Part shown: in pieces, positions 5,569-6,867 of the stretch
Layout: the number at the start of each line of letters is the position of its first letter
How positions within the stretch are numbered: the first letter of the stretch is position 1
Origin: SLSG01 sp041690235
GTDB lineage: Bacteria; Bacteroidota; Bacteroidia; Bacteroidales; UBA7960
Direction of reading: 5' to 3'
DNA: 6,867 nt
Assembly: GCA_041690235.1 (NCBI GenBank)
Contig: JAWLHS010000137.1
Span: forward strand, 1-6,867
Program-made: the position numbers and the translations under genes
Notes under the pieces: model-generated
The model's input: only the letters and a program-made list of their open reading frames with translations
What the model was told of the DNA's origin: nothing
The model's database searches: none

Positions 5569-6867
5569 ATGCATTACGAACGCTCAAGCGGTATTCTGCT
5601 TCATATTACTTCATTGCCCGGAAAATACGGAATCGGTACCATGGGAAAGGAGGCCTACCAGTTTGTAGACTTCCTTGTCGAAGCCGGACAGAAAATCTGG
5701 CAGATCCTGCCCCTGGGGCATACAGGTTACGGGGACTCTCCCTACCAGTGTTTTTCGGCTTTTGCCGGAAACCCGCTGCTGATTGACCTGGATAAACTGG
5801 TCGAGATGGAACTGCTTACCCTGGCAGATCTGCCCACGGAGACTTTCGATGAGGAATCGGTCGATTTCGGGGCCGTGTTCAATTACAAATATCCATTGCT
5901 GAAAAAGGCCTACCGCCAATTTATCCTGCAGAATAACAAGTTCAGGCTCATCCAGTTTGAAAACTTCTGCTCACGAAATCACAACTGGCTGGAGGATTAT
6001 GCCTTCTTTATGGCATTGAAAATCCATCAGGACGGAAAGGCATGGACGGACTGGGATCACCTGATTGCCATCCGGGATAAGGAGACCATTGGCCGCTATC
6101 GGGAGCACCTCTCGGATGAGATCAACTTCTATCGCTTCATCCAGTTCCTCTTTTTCAAGCAATGGCTGGAGCTGAAGTCTTACGCCAATATCAACGACAT
6201 CAAGATCTTTGGGGACATTCCCCTTTATGTGGCCTTCGACAGTGCCGATGCCTGGGCCAACCCGGAACTCTTCGAGTTCGATGAAAACCTGACGCCCATC
6301 ACGGTAGCCGGGGTGCCGCCTGACTATTTCAGTGAAACCGGGCAGCTGTGGGGCAACCCGATCTATGACTGGGACCGCTTGAAGGAAACCGGTTTTCAAT
6401 GGTGGATCGACCGCATCCAGTCAAGCTTCCTGCTGTATGATATCCTGCGGATCGACCACTTCCGCGGATTGGCCGCCTATTGGGCGGTTCCTTACGGGGA
6501 AAAGACCGCCATCAAGGGCGAGTGGGTAAATGCCAGGGGAAGAGAAATGCTTGAAACGGTGGTGGATGCCCTGGGCGAATTGCCCATCATTGCGGAAAAC
6601 CTGGGGGTCATCACCCCCGATGTGGAAGAACTCCGGGAAGACTTTAACATGCCGGGCATGAAGATCCTGCAGTTTGCCTTTGACTCAGGAGAAGAAAATG
6701 AATTCATCCCGCACACCTACGAAAAAAACACCGTGGTGTACACCGGAACCCACGACAACGATACCACCCTCGGACGGTTTAAGGAAGCCTCCGAGAGCGA
6801 TAAACAAATGATGCGCGACTACTTCCGCATTGACGAGGATGATCCTGCATGGTCTTTTATCCGCCTG
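5569..6867 (+). CDS. malQ: 4-alpha-glucanotransferase (amylomaltase, GH77), C-terminus cut by window
   Basis: Partial gene: 433 codons from ATG at 5569 to the right edge; MalQ of the short Thermus type is about 500 residues, so about 65 are missing. The cytoplasmic enzyme breaks alpha-1,4 bonds in maltooligosaccharides and transfers the glucan to another sugar, releasing glucose and longer chains. Residues 6-26 (SSGILLHITSLPG..GIGTMG) and the GYGDSPYQCFSAFAGNPLLIDL stretch (residues 53-74) mark the barrel start. Catalytic residues are visible: nucleophile Asp296 in LRIDHFRG, acid/base Glu343 in IAENLG, and the transition-state Asp396 in GTHDNDT. GDIPLYVAFDSADAW (215-229) and PPDYFSETGQLWGNP (250-264) are further GH77 signatures. 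It starts directly with the catalytic domain and lacks the N-terminal starch-binding domains of the long DPE2-like form known in Bacteroides. The start follows an A-rich leader (CTTAAAAAAACAATAGT) with no Shine-Dalgarno motif. Next to the sugar transporter, it fits cytoplasmic maltodextrin use. Confidence 0.96.
   Translation, partial: MHYERSSGILLHITSLPGKYGIGTMGKEAYQFVDFLVEAGQKIWQILPLGHTGYGDSPYQCFSAFAGNPLLIDLDKLVEMELLTLADLPTETFDEESVDFGAVFNYKYPLLKKAYRQFILQNNKFRLIQFENFCSRNHNWLEDYAFFMALKIHQDGKAWTDWDHLIAIRDKETIGRYREHLSDEINFYRFIQFLFFKQWLELKSYANINDIKIFGDIPLYVAFDSADAWANPELFEFDENLTPITVAGVPPDYFSETGQLWGNPIYDWDRLKETGFQWWIDRIQSSFLLYDILRIDHFRGLAAYWAVPYGEKTAIKGEWVNARGREMLETVVDALGELPIIAENLGVITPDVEELREDFNMPGMKILQFAFDSGEENEFIPHTYEKNTVVYTGTHDNDTTLGRFKEASESDKQMMRDYFRIDEDDPAWSFIRL

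Noticed and set aside
5971..6399. Minus-strand open frames within malQ (also 5611-5919 and 6492-6716)
   Set aside because: They are shadows of the GH77 gene, whose catalytic residues are all in place on the plus strand.

Overview
The window reads as chromosomal DNA from a member of the Bacteroidota, probably Bacteroidales-like and not a close relative of Bacteroides. The support is: close resemblance of the PdxJ, CBS/ACT and S9-peptidase proteins to Bacteroidota forms; no Shine-Dalgarno sequence before any start codon, with A/T-rich or pyrimidine-rich leaders instead; a TAnnTTTG-type -7 box ahead of the tRNA; and a tRNA gene without an encoded CCA. The genus cannot be fixed from this sequence.

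The left half is transcribed on the minus strand. Reading from the divergence point near 3050 leftwards it holds tRNA-Gly(CCC) (3016-2945), pdxJ (2925-2203), a 173-bp gap filled by 28-bp tandem repeats and two hairpins, a YbfF-like alpha/beta hydrolase (2029-1253), and the first 393 codons of a secreted S9 (prolyl oligopeptidase family) peptidase (1179 off the left edge). The tRNA and pdxJ are only 19 bp apart, so they are probably transcribed together.

The right half is on the plus strand: a CBS-CBS-ACT-like protein (3109-3774), an SLC45-type MFS sugar transporter (3793-5556) and a GH77 4-alpha-glucanotransferase (malQ, 5569 off the right edge). Gaps of 18 and 12 bp point to one operon. Transporter plus MalQ makes sense as uptake of maltose or maltooligosaccharides followed by cytoplasmic disproportionation. 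The CBS/ACT protein may be a small-molecule sensor for the operon or may simply be co-transcribed housekeeping.

Most of the window is ordinary. The points most worth a second look are the tandem-repeat element that runs right up to the hydrolase start codon, the roughly 85-residue extra segment in the transporter between membrane segments 7 and 8, the tRNA-pdxJ linkage, and the placement of a sugar-uptake pair directly behind a CBS/ACT gene that, from memory of Bacteroidota genomes, usually precedes NAD kinase. I see no mobile element, CRISPR array, defence system or other clearly new multi-gene system.
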